A DNA stretch of 64,000 nucleotides from Salvator merianae (lineage: Eukaryota > Chordata > Lepidosauria > Squamata > Teiidae). The notes beneath the pieces were generated by a model. That model was given only the letters and a program-made list of their open reading frames with translations, was not told where the DNA came from and made no database searches. The translations under genes were made by a program, and so were the position numbers. Within the stretch, counting starts at the first letter, position 1. Every line of letters starts with the position of its first letter. Below, in pieces: positions 54,204 to 63,654 of the stretch. The stretch is from assembly GCA_003586115.2 (NCBI GenBank), contig QVOM02000025.1:89388161-89452160 (forward strand). The letters are read 5' to 3'.

Positions 54204-54432
54204 ACGCCCGGGGCTAGGGGCGGGGCCAGCGAGCGCGCATGCGTGTGGGCAGGGCCAGCGAGCGCGCAAGCCCCACTCGTCGCCCCGGCCCACCCGGCGG
54301 CGGCCTCGCTCCTCGCCCCGGCCCGCCCGGCCCGCCCAGCGGCAGCCTCGCTCCTCGCTCCTCGCCCCGGCCCGCCCGGCGGCGGCCTCGCTCCTCGCCC
54401 CGGCCCGCCCAGCAGCGGCCTCGCTCCTCGCC
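54204..54432. repeat. GC-rich minisatellite at gap edge
   Basis: Repeated GCCTCGCTCCTCGCCCCGGC and CCCGGCCCGCCC blocks about 30-45 bases apart, entering the gap. Ala/Pro/Arg-rich frames through it are artefacts. Confidence 0.85.
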
Positions 54433-55158
54433 NNNNNNNNNNNNNNNNNNNNNNNNNNNNNNNNNNNNNNNNNNNNNNNNNNNNNNNNNNNNNNNNNNNN
54501 NNNNNNNNNNNNNNNNNNNNNNNNNNNNNNNNNNNNNNNNNNNNNNNNNNNNNNNNNNNNNNNNNNNNNNNNNNNNNNNNNNNNNNNNNNNNNNNNNNNN
54601 NNNNNNNNNNNNNNNNNNNNNNNNNNNNNNNNNNNNNNNNNNNNNNNNNNNNNNNNNNNNNNNNNNNNNNNNNNNNNNNNNNNNNNNNNNNNNNNNNNNN
54701 NNNNNNNNNNNNNNNNNNNNNNNNNNNNNNNNNNNNNNNNNNNNNNNNNNNNNNNNNNNNNNNNNNNNNNNNNNNNNNNNNNNNNNNNNNNNNNNNNNNN
54801 NNNNNNNNNNNNNNNNNNNNNNNNNNNNNNNNNNNNNNNNNNNNNNNNNNNNNNNNNNNNNNNNNNNNNNNNNNNNNNNNNNNNNNNNNNNNNNNNNNNN
54901 NNNNNNNNNNNNNNNNNNNNNNNNNNNNNNNNNNNNNNNNNNNNNNNNNNNNNNNNNNNNNNNNNNNNNNNNNNNNNNNNNNNNNNNNNNNNNNNNNNNN
55001 NNNNNNNNNNNNNNNNNNNNNNNNNNNNNNNNNNNNNNNNNNNNNNNNNNNNNNNNNNNNNNNNNNNNNNNNNNNNNNNNNNNNNNNNNNNNNNNNNNNN
55101 NNNNNNNNNNNNNNNNNNNNNNNNNNNNNNNNNNNNNNNNNNNNNNNNNNNNNNNNNN
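54433..55158. other. Assembly gap (726 N)
   Basis: Run of N. The flanks are GC-rich tandem sequence and a C run, which commonly break short-read assembly. No statement about content is possible. Confidence 1.
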
Positions 55159-55354
55159 CCCCCCCGCCCCCCCTCGCTATGCCAGTGGTTTTAATCCAGC
55201 TTCAGTCCACATTCAGACTGAGAGAACACATCAGTGCAGTAATAAGATGTTTTCCTTCAGCGTTATTTAACTCAGAAAATCCATCTTTAGGTTAGATAAT
55301 GTGGAAAGAAAATGATGAGTCACTTTGCTGATCTGTTCTTTCAATGCAAAAGTG

Positions 55355-55736
55355 GCCTCTCTGTGTGTGTGTGTGTGTGTATTTAATTTTTTTACATTTA
55401 ACATATTACAATTTACATTTACATTTACATTTACAACCTCCCTCCCTCTCTCCCCCCCCCAACAGCAGAAGCATTCTATATCTTAGTAGGACCAAATTCT
55501 AATTGTTTTCATAATTTCTTCTTTCAATCTTCCTGACACATCTGATCTATTTATATAGGGCAGCAGGTCTCTCCAGTCCACTTGTGCTTGTGTATTATTT
55601 TGTATACCTGCCAGTTTCATACATTGTTGCCTGGAGAAGTCAAAACTAAATTGATCAATAATATAAGTATATAATATAAGTATATAAATTGATCAATGAA
55701 TATAAGTATTCATTGTCCAGTTTGTACAATCCCTCC
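55355..55736. mobile_element. Unidentified 382-bp insertion flanked by CAAAAGTG
   Basis: CAAAAGTG stands on both sides (55347-55354, 55737-55744) inside the family E element, where the uninterrupted copy has CAAAAAGTGG once. The insert has a (GT)n run, (ATTTAC)n at about 55405-55432, and a duplicated TATAAGTATA region near 55663-55690. I do not recognise its family; simple repeats at one end could mark a retroposon tail on the minus strand. Confidence 0.65.
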
Positions 55737-55782
55737 CAAAAGTGAACTGAAGCTGGATTAAAATGTAGGTGTGACTGTGCCC

Positions 55783-56300
55783 TAAGCTAATTAAAATCAT
55801 TCGCAAACAGCAGTTACAAGAATTTAAAATTACTGTAATACTGAATGTGGAACAGGCAAATATCTCCCCATCCCCAACAATGAACTACTTGAGGAACTGA
55901 ACAGTTTCTCAACTTTTTCACAAGTAGGAGGAAGCAAAACTGTTTTCGTTCTGTTCTCTTTGATTCCTTGGAGGTTTCCATGGCACTTCCTGTTGCTCTC
56001 TCTATCTGGCTGGATTTAGCCATCCATCAGTGCTTGCCATCATGGGACATGGTAAAAGGTGATGAGATTTGTGATCCAGAAAATTCTGTCAGGCTTCAGG
56101 TCCCTGGCGCCACAGATCACCCGAAGTGTGCACAGCCTACAAGAACAACAATGAAAAAATACTGCAGTAGGAGCATTTTCTTCTGAGGTGTCTGCAGCCT
56201 CCATGGAAAAGGTGTTGGAACAACTTGACAGAGTAGCGCAGTCCATGCATAGGAAGACTTATAGGCATTTCCATGAAGTAGAGTTAAAAAGGAAAAACTC
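55783..56300. other. No recognisable gene
   Basis: Unassigned. No exon supported. Confidence 0.45.
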
Positions 56301-56597
56301 TGTAGACAGCAGAGTAATCTTCAAAGAGAAGTCTTTATTGTAGCTTGGTTCCATAGTAAAGAGCGAAACATTTACAGCAATCAAGTAGGTACTACTACTG
56401 AGCATGTTATGAATGAATCATGCAGGCCTCTAACTATATACAAAGACTCTGCTAATCAGAGTTCTCACGCTGCTCTGCTTAGCTGACATAAACAAGAAGG
56501 CAGATGTCTCTTATCTATAATGGTCACAGCAGGAACTGGCATTAGATTATGGTAGAAACTTATTCCAGTCATCGTAACCTCTGTATATTCTGACACA
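56301..56597 (-). mobile_element. Putative LTR (3' LTR), reverse strand
   Basis: Read on the minus strand it starts TGTGTCAGAATATAC and ends GTCTACA, so it has TG...CA limits and is 297 bp long. GTATATAGTTAG (TATA-like, complement of 56430-56441) precedes an AATAAA (complement of 56334-56339) by about 95 bases. A purine-rich GTGGAGGAGGG lies immediately upstream (56602-56613), as expected for a polypurine tract before a 3' LTR. Confidence 0.6.
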
Positions 56598-57022
56598 ACT
56601 AGCCCTCCTCCACAGACAAGAGGGATGGGACTGAGAGGCCAGCTGCGTCATATCATCCCGAGCTAGAAAGTGGAAATGATGAGCGGAGCAGGCACCAGGG
56701 TGTGACACATTGTCCCTCACATGTGGGGGAGCCCCTGCAAGACTCAGGGAGCTGAGCAGTCAAGGCTTGTAAGGACTGTTTGGGGTCAAGTGTGGGTGGG
56801 TGGAAAATCCAATGGGCTAGGGCACACGGAATCTCTTCTATGCCCACAATGTGGCGCACATAATAAATAGTCCTTCCCAGCTCTGGTCCTTGCAGTGAAG
56901 GGGAGGAGAGACGAGTCCACATCTCACAGCTCACAGAGGATGACTGGGTGGGAAAGGAGTCCTTGAGAATGACTGGGGTGAAAAGGGATGTGCAGGGGAT
57001 TTTATAATGTTGGGGCGCCATC
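56598..57022 (-). mobile_element. Short internal region of an LTR element
   Basis: About 420 bases between the polypurine-like tract and TGGCGCCCCAACA (complement of 57008-57020), which looks like a tRNA primer-binding site of the TGGCGCCC type. A 122-codon frame lies inside but carries no recognisable gag, protease, polymerase or integrase motif. With so short an interior this would be a non-autonomous or deleted element. No 5' LTR was recognised beyond 57022, so the call is tentative. Confidence 0.45.
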
Positions 57023-57110
57023 AGTTGTGAAAAAAGGAGCAGGAGGGTTTAACCCTATCATAGAAATTCTTCTGAAATCTTCCATGAATCTTGCGAACTG
57101 GAATGTCTAA

Positions 57111-57334
57111 GGACTCAGTCACATCTACTTTTTATTTCAGCTTCTGTCCACTTTCAGACTCAGAGAATACATCAGTGTAGTAATAAGATGTTTTCTTGTA
57201 GCATTATCTAACTCCAAAAATCCACCTTTGGGTTAGGTAATGCAGAAAGAAACTGATGGGTCACTTTGCTGATGTGTTCTTCCAATCCAAAAAGTGGACT
57301 GAAGCTGGATTAAAACTTAGGTGTGACTGGGCCC
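57111..57334. mobile_element. Family E MITE, complete copy (224 bp)
   Basis: Left end GGACTCAGTCACATCTAC, right end GTGTGACTGGGCCC, flanked by TAA on both sides (57108-57110, 57335-57337). Arms pair through TTCAGCTTCTGTCCACTT against AAGTGGACTGAAGC. The centre carries TTTGGGTTAGGTAATG. 3-bp TAA duplication and GGGCC-type ends are typical of PIF/Harbinger elements. Confidence 0.85.
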
Positions 57335-57454
57335 TAAGTGACTCAAACCCATGCACAGAGGAGAATTAAGAATACCAAGACAGAAAGCAAGTCTAATATT
57401 AGGGATATATTATTGGCCTGCTAACCAAACCCTGAAGGAGATCGGTGTTTAGAA

Positions 57455-59590
57455 ATAAGAACATAAGAACTTAAGAGGAGCCTTGCTGGATCAGGCCACA
57501 GCCTATCTAGTCCAGCGTTCTGTTTCACACAGTGGCCCACCAAGTGCTTCTGGGCATTCTCAAGCAAAATAAAAGGCAGAACCTTCGCCTGCTCTTGACT
57601 CCCCACAAATGGTTTTACAGACATCCTGCCTGTCTTTCCAACCTGGAGGCAGTACTTAGGTATCCATTCTAGTAGCCATTGATACACCTGACCTCCACGA
57701 ATCTGTCCAATCTGTTTTTAAAGCTATCCAGGCTGGTAGCTGCCACCACCTCTTCAGTTAGTAAATTCCATCAACCGAAGACCCTCTGGGTGAAAAAATA
57801 TTTCCCCTTGTCGGTCCTAACTCTCCTACCCATCAGCTTCATAGAGTGTGTGATAGAGAAAATAATTTCTCTCTATCCATCTTATCCATACCGTGCATGA
57901 TTTTATATACTTCAGTCAAGTCTCCTCTTAAACACTGCTTTTCAAGGTGAAAGAGGCGTTCAAAAAGGAAAGAGTGGTTATAATGGGGGAGTTCAACTAT
58001 CCTCACATAGACTGGGTGAACTCTTATTCAACTCATGAGAGAGAGATAAAATTCCTAGCCATGCTAAATGATTGTTCTCTAGAGCAGATGGTTATGGAAC
58101 CAACCAGCGGAAAGGGGATCCTGGACTTGATCTTAAGTAATGCCTGGGATCCAGTACAAGTCATCATTGTGGCTGATCCAACAGGAAACAGTGACCACAA
58201 TGCAATTGTAAATGAAATCTGACACAAAGACCTTAAAATTTCAAAAAGGAACCTTCCAAAAAATGAGGAAACTAGTAAAAAATAAATGTAACAAAAAAAG
58301 GTTAGAAGAGCCCAGTCATTCCAAAATGCATGGAGAGTATTTACAAATACAAGAACGGAAACTCAATTAGAATGCATTTCAAAAAGAAGAAAGGGCACTT
58401 CCCAGCCCAAGAGAACACAAGTATGGCTCACAAGTGCTGTACAGGAAGTCATTAAAAGCAGTAAAAAAGCTCATTCAGAAATTGGAAGGCTTGCCCTAAT
58501 GAGGAGAACAAGAAGGAACTTACATTCCAGCAGTACAAATGCAAGGTGATGATTAGAAATGCTAAGAAGGATTTTGAGGGGGACAATGGAAAAGACATCA
58601 AAAGAAATTATAAGGACCTCTTTAAGTGCATCAGAAGTTGGAATCCAACCAGGAAAGCAATTGGACCATTAGGGACAATTAAAGAGGACATGGTGATTGT
58701 TGAGAGGCAAAATGAATTATTTGCCTCTGCATTTGCCTGCAGCTGAGCCTATCTTTGCAGGGAGGGAATCAGAAGAATTAAATGGTACAGTCCCTGCATG
58801 TTTTAATAAACCAAATGCTAACACATTACTGGGACCAGAGAGCATTCATCCAAGTACTCAAATGTGAAATTGCTGATCTTCTAACTATAATATATAATAA
58901 TTCCCTAAGATCAGGCTCTATGCTGAAGAGTGGAGTGTAGAAAATGTAACACCAATCTTCAAAAAAAGATCCAGGATGATCCAGGAAATAACAGACCAAT
59001 TAGCTTAATATCAGTCCTAGGTAAAATGGTGGAAACCATCATTAAGGATAAAATTAGTGCACACATAGAGAAGCAAGCATTGCAAAAGGAAAATTAGCCT
59101 GGCTTCTGCAAAGGTAAAACATGCCTCAATAATCTTAGAAATCTTTGAGAGGGTCCATAAGCTCGTGGATAAAGGAGATCCAGTTGACATTGTCTATCTA
59201 GACGTTCAGAAGGCTTTTGACAAACTCCTTCAGCAAAGGCTCTCGAATAAACTGATCAGTCAGGAATAAGAGGACAGGTCCTGTTCTGGATTGGTAACTG
59301 TCTAAAGGACAAGAGGAAGCAGTAATAAATGGACAGTTGGGAGGTAAGTAAAAAGCAGAATCCCCCAAGATTCGGACTGTGTGCTTCTTTATATATTATA
59401 AATGATCTAAAATAGGTTTAAGCACTGAGATAGCAAAGTGTGCTGATGACATTAAATTGTTCAGGGAACTAATAATTGAAGGAGATGGTGAAGAGCTCCA
59501 AAGGAATCTCTTGACACTGGTAAATGTGCTTCAGTCTTAGTAAGTGCAAAGTAATGCACATTGCGGCAAGAACCACAATTACACCTAAAA
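57455..59590 (-). mobile_element. CR1-a LINE with inverted 5' part (twin-priming structure)
   Basis: The 57455-57945 part is a normal minus-strand CR1-a 3' end: tail complement AAGAACATAAGAACTTAAG, 3' region, then the end of the ORF (in reverse: LRGD...EVYKIMHG region) up to about 57945. The 57946-59590 part is the upstream region of the same lineage in the opposite (plus) direction, from endonuclease to just past the polymerase active site. Inverted upstream part plus sense 3' part is the arrangement produced when two primers start cDNA on one LINE RNA. The segment between them in the intact element is missing. Confidence 0.75.
57946..59590 (+). pseudogene. CR1-a ORF2 fragment: endonuclease end, linker, polymerase
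   Basis: Endonuclease C-terminal half in an open frame to 58222: VVIMGEFNYPHIDW (intact CR1 has GDFN with the catalytic Asp, here Glu) and DPTGNSDHNAIV, which holds the SDH catalytic motif. Linker with DFEGDNGKDIKRNYK at about 58566-58610. Polymerase: NRPISLISVLGKMVE near 58990, then VYLDVQKAFDK near 59195 (first catalytic Asp), and CADDIKLFRE near 59440 (ADD catalytic box with Cys instead of Tyr or Phe). The last recognisable block is FSLSKCKVMHI at 59530-59562. Stops and frameshifts occur between blocks, so it is not functional. Confidence 0.85.
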
Positions 59591-60850
59591 ATCGATGCAA
59601 GCGGAGCAGGCCCAGGGCAAAACCTGCCAAACACAGTCCTCTTCTGGGGCCATTTCCAATGCTTTGCATTATGGGACTGGATGGAAATTTTCACACTGAG
59701 GAACTTCTGTTCCCCGGCCTCAAAGCTTCACAAACCAAGGCATGAGGCCCATGTGGACAGTCCTCTATGCTGCTCCTTGGCCAAAGAAAAGTGCTCTAGT
59801 CCAGGAGCATTTCTCTCTGTGCGCACCACACCACATGCATGGAAGTTGCCTAGCATCCGTCTTTATCTCGGAGTTTTATTTATTTATAAACATTCCTAAA
59901 TCTCCCTTCACCAGAAGGTCTCAGGGCAAGCGACAACATTTGCTAAGGAAACAGTATAAAATATGGATGAAATCAACGAAACATTATTAAATAAAAGCAT
60001 AATTAAAATGTAGCCCTCCTGCCCCAACAATAAAAGAATTACTCTTGCACACAAGCATCATGAATTTTCACCAGGCTGGTGTGCTCTGGAAGTTTTAGAC
60101 AAAAAAAAAAAAACCCAAGGTGGATGGGGTGACAGGAGCTGAGGTTCACAGCATCTGAGTACATTAGTTCTTCTGGCATGTCGGTTGAAGCGAATTTTAA
60201 ATCTGCAAAACTTGCAGAACTGAGCTCCATTCCTTGATCTGCGGAGAGATTCAATAAGCACTTTGTCAGAATGAAAACTAAACATGCTCTATCATCCAGC
60301 AATCAGACACAGCTGCTTCAAGAGCAGCCTATTTATCTTCCTATATCTGCCACTCAATAATAATCATAATAAAATAATACTGGGTTATCATTTATAGATT
60401 GTCCTGTGCCTGCAGCCCTTGGGTACTTAATACATCAGTAAATATCAAAGCAATCTGTTGATTTCTAAATGAAAAGAAAGAGGAACAGAAAAAGGTTCGG
60501 CTGCATTCTGCTTGTTTATGAGCACTATATCCTCCGACAATGCGCTGTTCCAATCAAGAGCCTGAAAAAAAAGGAAAAGAGACAAACCTTTATGGCAGTA
60601 GAACTACCATTATCTCACTAGCTGACTGGTTAAGGAGCATGGGAATTGTGGAACCAAAAGTAAAAGAAAAAAGAGCTTTTTCCAAAATCCAATTCTGATG
60701 CTTGCCAATTAACCTGCCCAGAATTAGGCCCTTTCTGCACTGGGACTAATTCCGAAAGGCCCTTAGTCCTTTTCTGCATGAGTCCTGACTTTGAATTAAG
60801 GGTCCTCATAGTAAGTATCTGGACCTCTTCATCTGCATGGATCTATGAGG
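59591..60850. other. No gene; LINE tail and a truncated TTTCTGCACT element
   Basis: 59870-59945 (TTTATTTATTTATAAACATTCC, CAGAAGGTCTCAGGGC) is a minus-strand L2-type tail. 60726-60790 has two partial family D-like ends (GGCCCTTTCTGCACTGGG and AGTCCTTTTCTGCATGAGTCC). 59702-59725 repeats a phrase from 37925. No exon. Confidence 0.5.
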
Positions 60851-61041
60851 CAGTGACGGCCCGTGACTTTAAGGGCGGGTGTTCGCACGCGTGCCATGGC
60901 TGTTCGCAGGAGCTCCGGGCCTCTGTAATGACACAGCAGGTCGCCTAGTGACCTGCTGCGTCAGTACGGAGGCACGGAGGCCCCACAAACAGCCATGGTG
61001 CATGCGCGAACACCCACCCTTAAAGTCACGAGCCGTCACTG
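60851..61041. mobile_element. Family A hAT-like palindromic MITE (copy A7)
   Basis: 191-bp foldback. Left CAGTGACGGCCCGTGACTTT; right AAAGTCACGAGCCGTCACTG. CTATGAGG is duplicated exactly on both sides. The arms pair almost end to end around GGTCGCCTAGTGACC. Confidence 0.97.
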
Positions 61042-61074
61042 CTATGAGGCCATAACCCCTGTTGGTCTACCCTG

Positions 61075-61460
61075 TCTACATTCAACGGAGTATGATGCTG
61101 AACAGGGAAGCCTTGTTTGCTATCACTGGTAGACCCATTTAATCAGGTCTACCAGCAGGACCAACAACTCTGCACATTAGGCATGCAAAAGGCATGTCTC
61201 CCATTTTGGGAAATATTAGGGGACACATTTCAGTGGAGCACCATAGCACACTGCCAAAATGCATCCCCCAAAGGCTCTGAGGCTAGGAACCTTTCTTCCT
61301 AGCCCTCAGAGGTGTGGCAGTGCAACAGCAAAGCTCACGTCAGCTTCAAGGCCTCAGCATGAGCTGGTGTGGACCAGTGTTGTTGTGCAGAAGGTGCTGA
61401 TCTCCTCCATGACTTCCGCTGTTCAGAATCAGCAGGGCTAGCTGTTTCCGATCCACAAAT
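61075..61460. repeat. Diffuse repeat shared with 1990-2330
   Basis: GGTAGACCCATTTAATCAGG, CCAGCAGGACC and GGCATGCAAAAGGCATG appear in the same order as near 2085-2150. Borders not resolved; likely another foldback transposon family. Confidence 0.4.
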
Positions 61461-61575
61461 TCCAAATGTGAGCCTTTCTGTGCAGCAAAGCTCCTGGTCT
61501 GGATGAAGAACTACAAGGTCTAGGAAGTAAAGAAATTCAAGTCCAACCCAGTCCAGCTGCCAGAACCTACCAATG

Positions 61576-62241
61576 GGCCTGTTTGCACTTGACAGTCTAT
61601 AATGCTATAATTATAACATTCTAGGCTGTATAAGACCCCACGGTGTGACAGCCATCTGCACTGAGAGGGATGAAACAGCCTTGTACTGGGCCTCCAACAC
61701 TCAGCCATTGCCATGGTGATCAGGGACGGGCACATGCCTGCACAGCTGCAGCCACAACTATCCCACGCTTCCAACTCGCAGCGTTCGCATCCAGAAGAAG
61801 GTGCAAATGCTGCTGACTGGGAGCGATCTTGCCACTCCCAGTCAAGCTGTGGACAACAATTTTGTGGTCTATAGCTAGTAGCATATCCCATTCTAAGGTG
61901 CAACAGTCCTTGTGTCGTGGAGCCCATCTGAACTCACAGTGCAACTGCTGGCCACCCGCCATGACAGTGGCCACAGAAACATCCTGCCACTGCCATGGTG
62001 ACTGGGGACGTGGCGTATTGAGTGCACGGCAGCAGCCACACTGCAGCCTGCAGCGTTTGCACCCAGAACTAGGTGAAAACGCTGCATTCTGGGAGCAGTC
62101 CAGCTGTTCCTGGTACAGCTGTGGGCAGTTTAGTTGCCCTCAGCTAGTAGCAATCAGGAGCATCTGCAGATGCTCCTGAATGCTTGGGCCTCCGCGAAGT
62201 GCAGGTGCACTGTGCCAGTGAGTGTCTACTGCAAACAGGCC
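61576..62241. mobile_element. Family B foldback elements, composite of two
   Basis: Outer ends GGCCTGTTTGCACTTGACAG and GCAAACAGGCC are inverted. Inside, a CCCATTCTAAGGTGCAACAGTCC junction near 61890 looks like the end of one unit joined to another; each half carries a GCGTTCGCAT / GCGTTTGCAC-type block and an AGTCAAGCTGTGGACAAC or CTGTGGGCAGTTTAG block. At about 666 bp it is longer than single copies of about 415-500 bp. Confidence 0.6.
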
Positions 62242-62704
62242 CGCTGTTGCAGTGGCTGCCGCTGCTGCTGCTGCTGTTGCAATCTTTCCCCATTTTCACA
62301 CTTACCATTCCTATTCTGGGATACAGAATCCATTCCATGCTGGGTCAGGTTGCGCTGGAGCAGGGTCAGCTCTACCGGGAGAGCCTGTCCCATCCTGGCC
62401 CCGACCACTGACTCTGAAGGCTGGGCCAGCCCTTTAAGCTGGCACTGGAATCTTCCCTTCTAGGAGGGCCTTTTTTTCATGGGCTGCCGCTAGTGACAGC
62501 CCGTCCTAGAGCACCACCAGAAAGGATCCACCAGGGGCTCACTAGTACACCAGTAGACCTCGAGGTTGAGGTGTACCAGTAGAGCAGCGTAGAGCACCAT
62601 TTCCGGCACCCTGTCCTTCTATATGTGCCATCCTGTGCAGACAGAGCATTCCAGAGGGTGGAGCCTGCATCCTCCCACACTAACAGTGCAATAGGAAGAC
62701 CCAA
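62242..62704. other. No gene; short GCTGCT run
   Basis: 62246-62280 is an imperfect GCTGCC/GCTGCT run. Downstream words CCTCGAGGTTGAGG and CACTAGTACACC suggest another foldback fragment. No exon. Confidence 0.45.
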
Positions 62705-63052
62705 CTTGAAAAGGAGCACTTTCCCCCACATAGACCTGCCCATGCTTTAAGATCTCAGAGTGAGTTGCAGCTCATAAGAAGGCCTTTTCTGTGTTGGCCC
62801 CCTGGCTTTGGAATAGCCTCCCAGTGGAGGTACACCAGGCACCAACTTCATATGGGGTTTTGGTGTCTGGTTAAAACGTGCCTCTTTACCCAGACCTTTG
62901 ATTCCTCATTCCTCTGAATGTAGTGTAGATGGGTTATATTTTAAATATGTTTTACTGGCTGTGTTTTTAGCATATGTTGTGACCCGTCCTAAGAGCTCCA
63001 GGTGAAGGACAATTTACAAATGTTATCAATAAAATAAAATAAAATAAAACCT
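62705..63052 (+). pseudogene. L2 LINE 3' end
   Basis: Matches the C-terminal region of the 16325 copy: GCCCATGCTTTAAGATCTCAG, AGAAGGCCTTTTCTGTG, TGGCTTTGGAATAGCCTCCC (L2: APKLWNSLP) and AAAACGTGCCTCTTT (KTxLF). The tail CTAAGAGCTCCAGGTGAAGG ends in (AATAAA) units. Confidence 0.75.
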
Positions 63053-63654
63053 TTTCTAGGGCAGAAGGCCTCCACAATGCATCCATGCTGGCTGTGAGCA
63101 CTGTCCATTACAGTCTCCAGGAGAATACTGCAGAAATATCTTTCATGATGTGGTTGATATTATCAACAACAGTTTACATAATTGCTTTTCCTCCAATGAA
63201 TTCAAAGACATGCGCAACCCTGAAATGTTTGCCATTGGAGAGACTGATAGCATATAGGAGGACAGAAATTATTCCTAATCTTTAAGAGATAATAATCTTT
63301 GATGAAATCTGAAACAGTTTATTATTGAAAGTAACAGAGACCAATTTAATTTGAGTACCTCACATCAACTTCTGCTTTTTCTCTTCCACTTCCCCCTAAA
63401 TATTCAGCCTGTAGAAGAATTCTGGAGAATTGAAAAGATCGTTTGCTGATTTTATTAGAAGCTACTACGAAGTCAAAATGATCTTATTTGGGGTTTCTGT
63501 TGCTGTTTCACTTGGATTATGCATCATGTCCCATAGATAATTTCTTTTTTTCTGGGAAAAAACGTAAGGAACACTGCTCTGTTGCAATGCACCAGTGGCA
63601 CATCTAATTCAGTAGTCCATCCAATGGCCACATATTAGAAGCCTACAAATAACA
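63053..63654. other. No recognisable gene
   Basis: Unassigned AT-rich sequence. Confidence 0.45.

Larger units (their letters stand above)
54156..55187. mobile_element. hAT element containing the assembly gap
   Basis: Left end CAGTGGCGTAGCAAG and right end CTCGCTATGCCAGTG are 15-bp inverted repeats with three mismatches. GTTTTAAT is duplicated exactly (54148-54155 and 55188-55195). The visible interior is extremely GC-rich on the left and poly-C on the right. With 726 N inside, total length and coding content are unknown; if the N count is only a placeholder, the element could be longer and could encode a transposase. Confidence 0.95.
54130..55782. mobile_element. Family E MITE carrying two nested insertions
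   Basis: Outer element ends GGCCCCAGTCACACTTAAG and GTGTGACTGTGCCC, with TAA on the right flank and AAA on the left. Removing 54156-55187 (hAT) and 55355-55736 (unidentified insert) leaves a sequence that aligns with the complete copy at 57111-57334: TTTTAATCCAGCTTCAGTCC, AACACATCAGTGCAG, AAGTGAACTGAAGCTGG. Confidence 0.85.

Noticed and set aside
54201..55295. 364- and 343-codon frames spanning the gap
   Set aside because: Most codons are N; the visible part is GC-rich minisatellite and MITE sequence.
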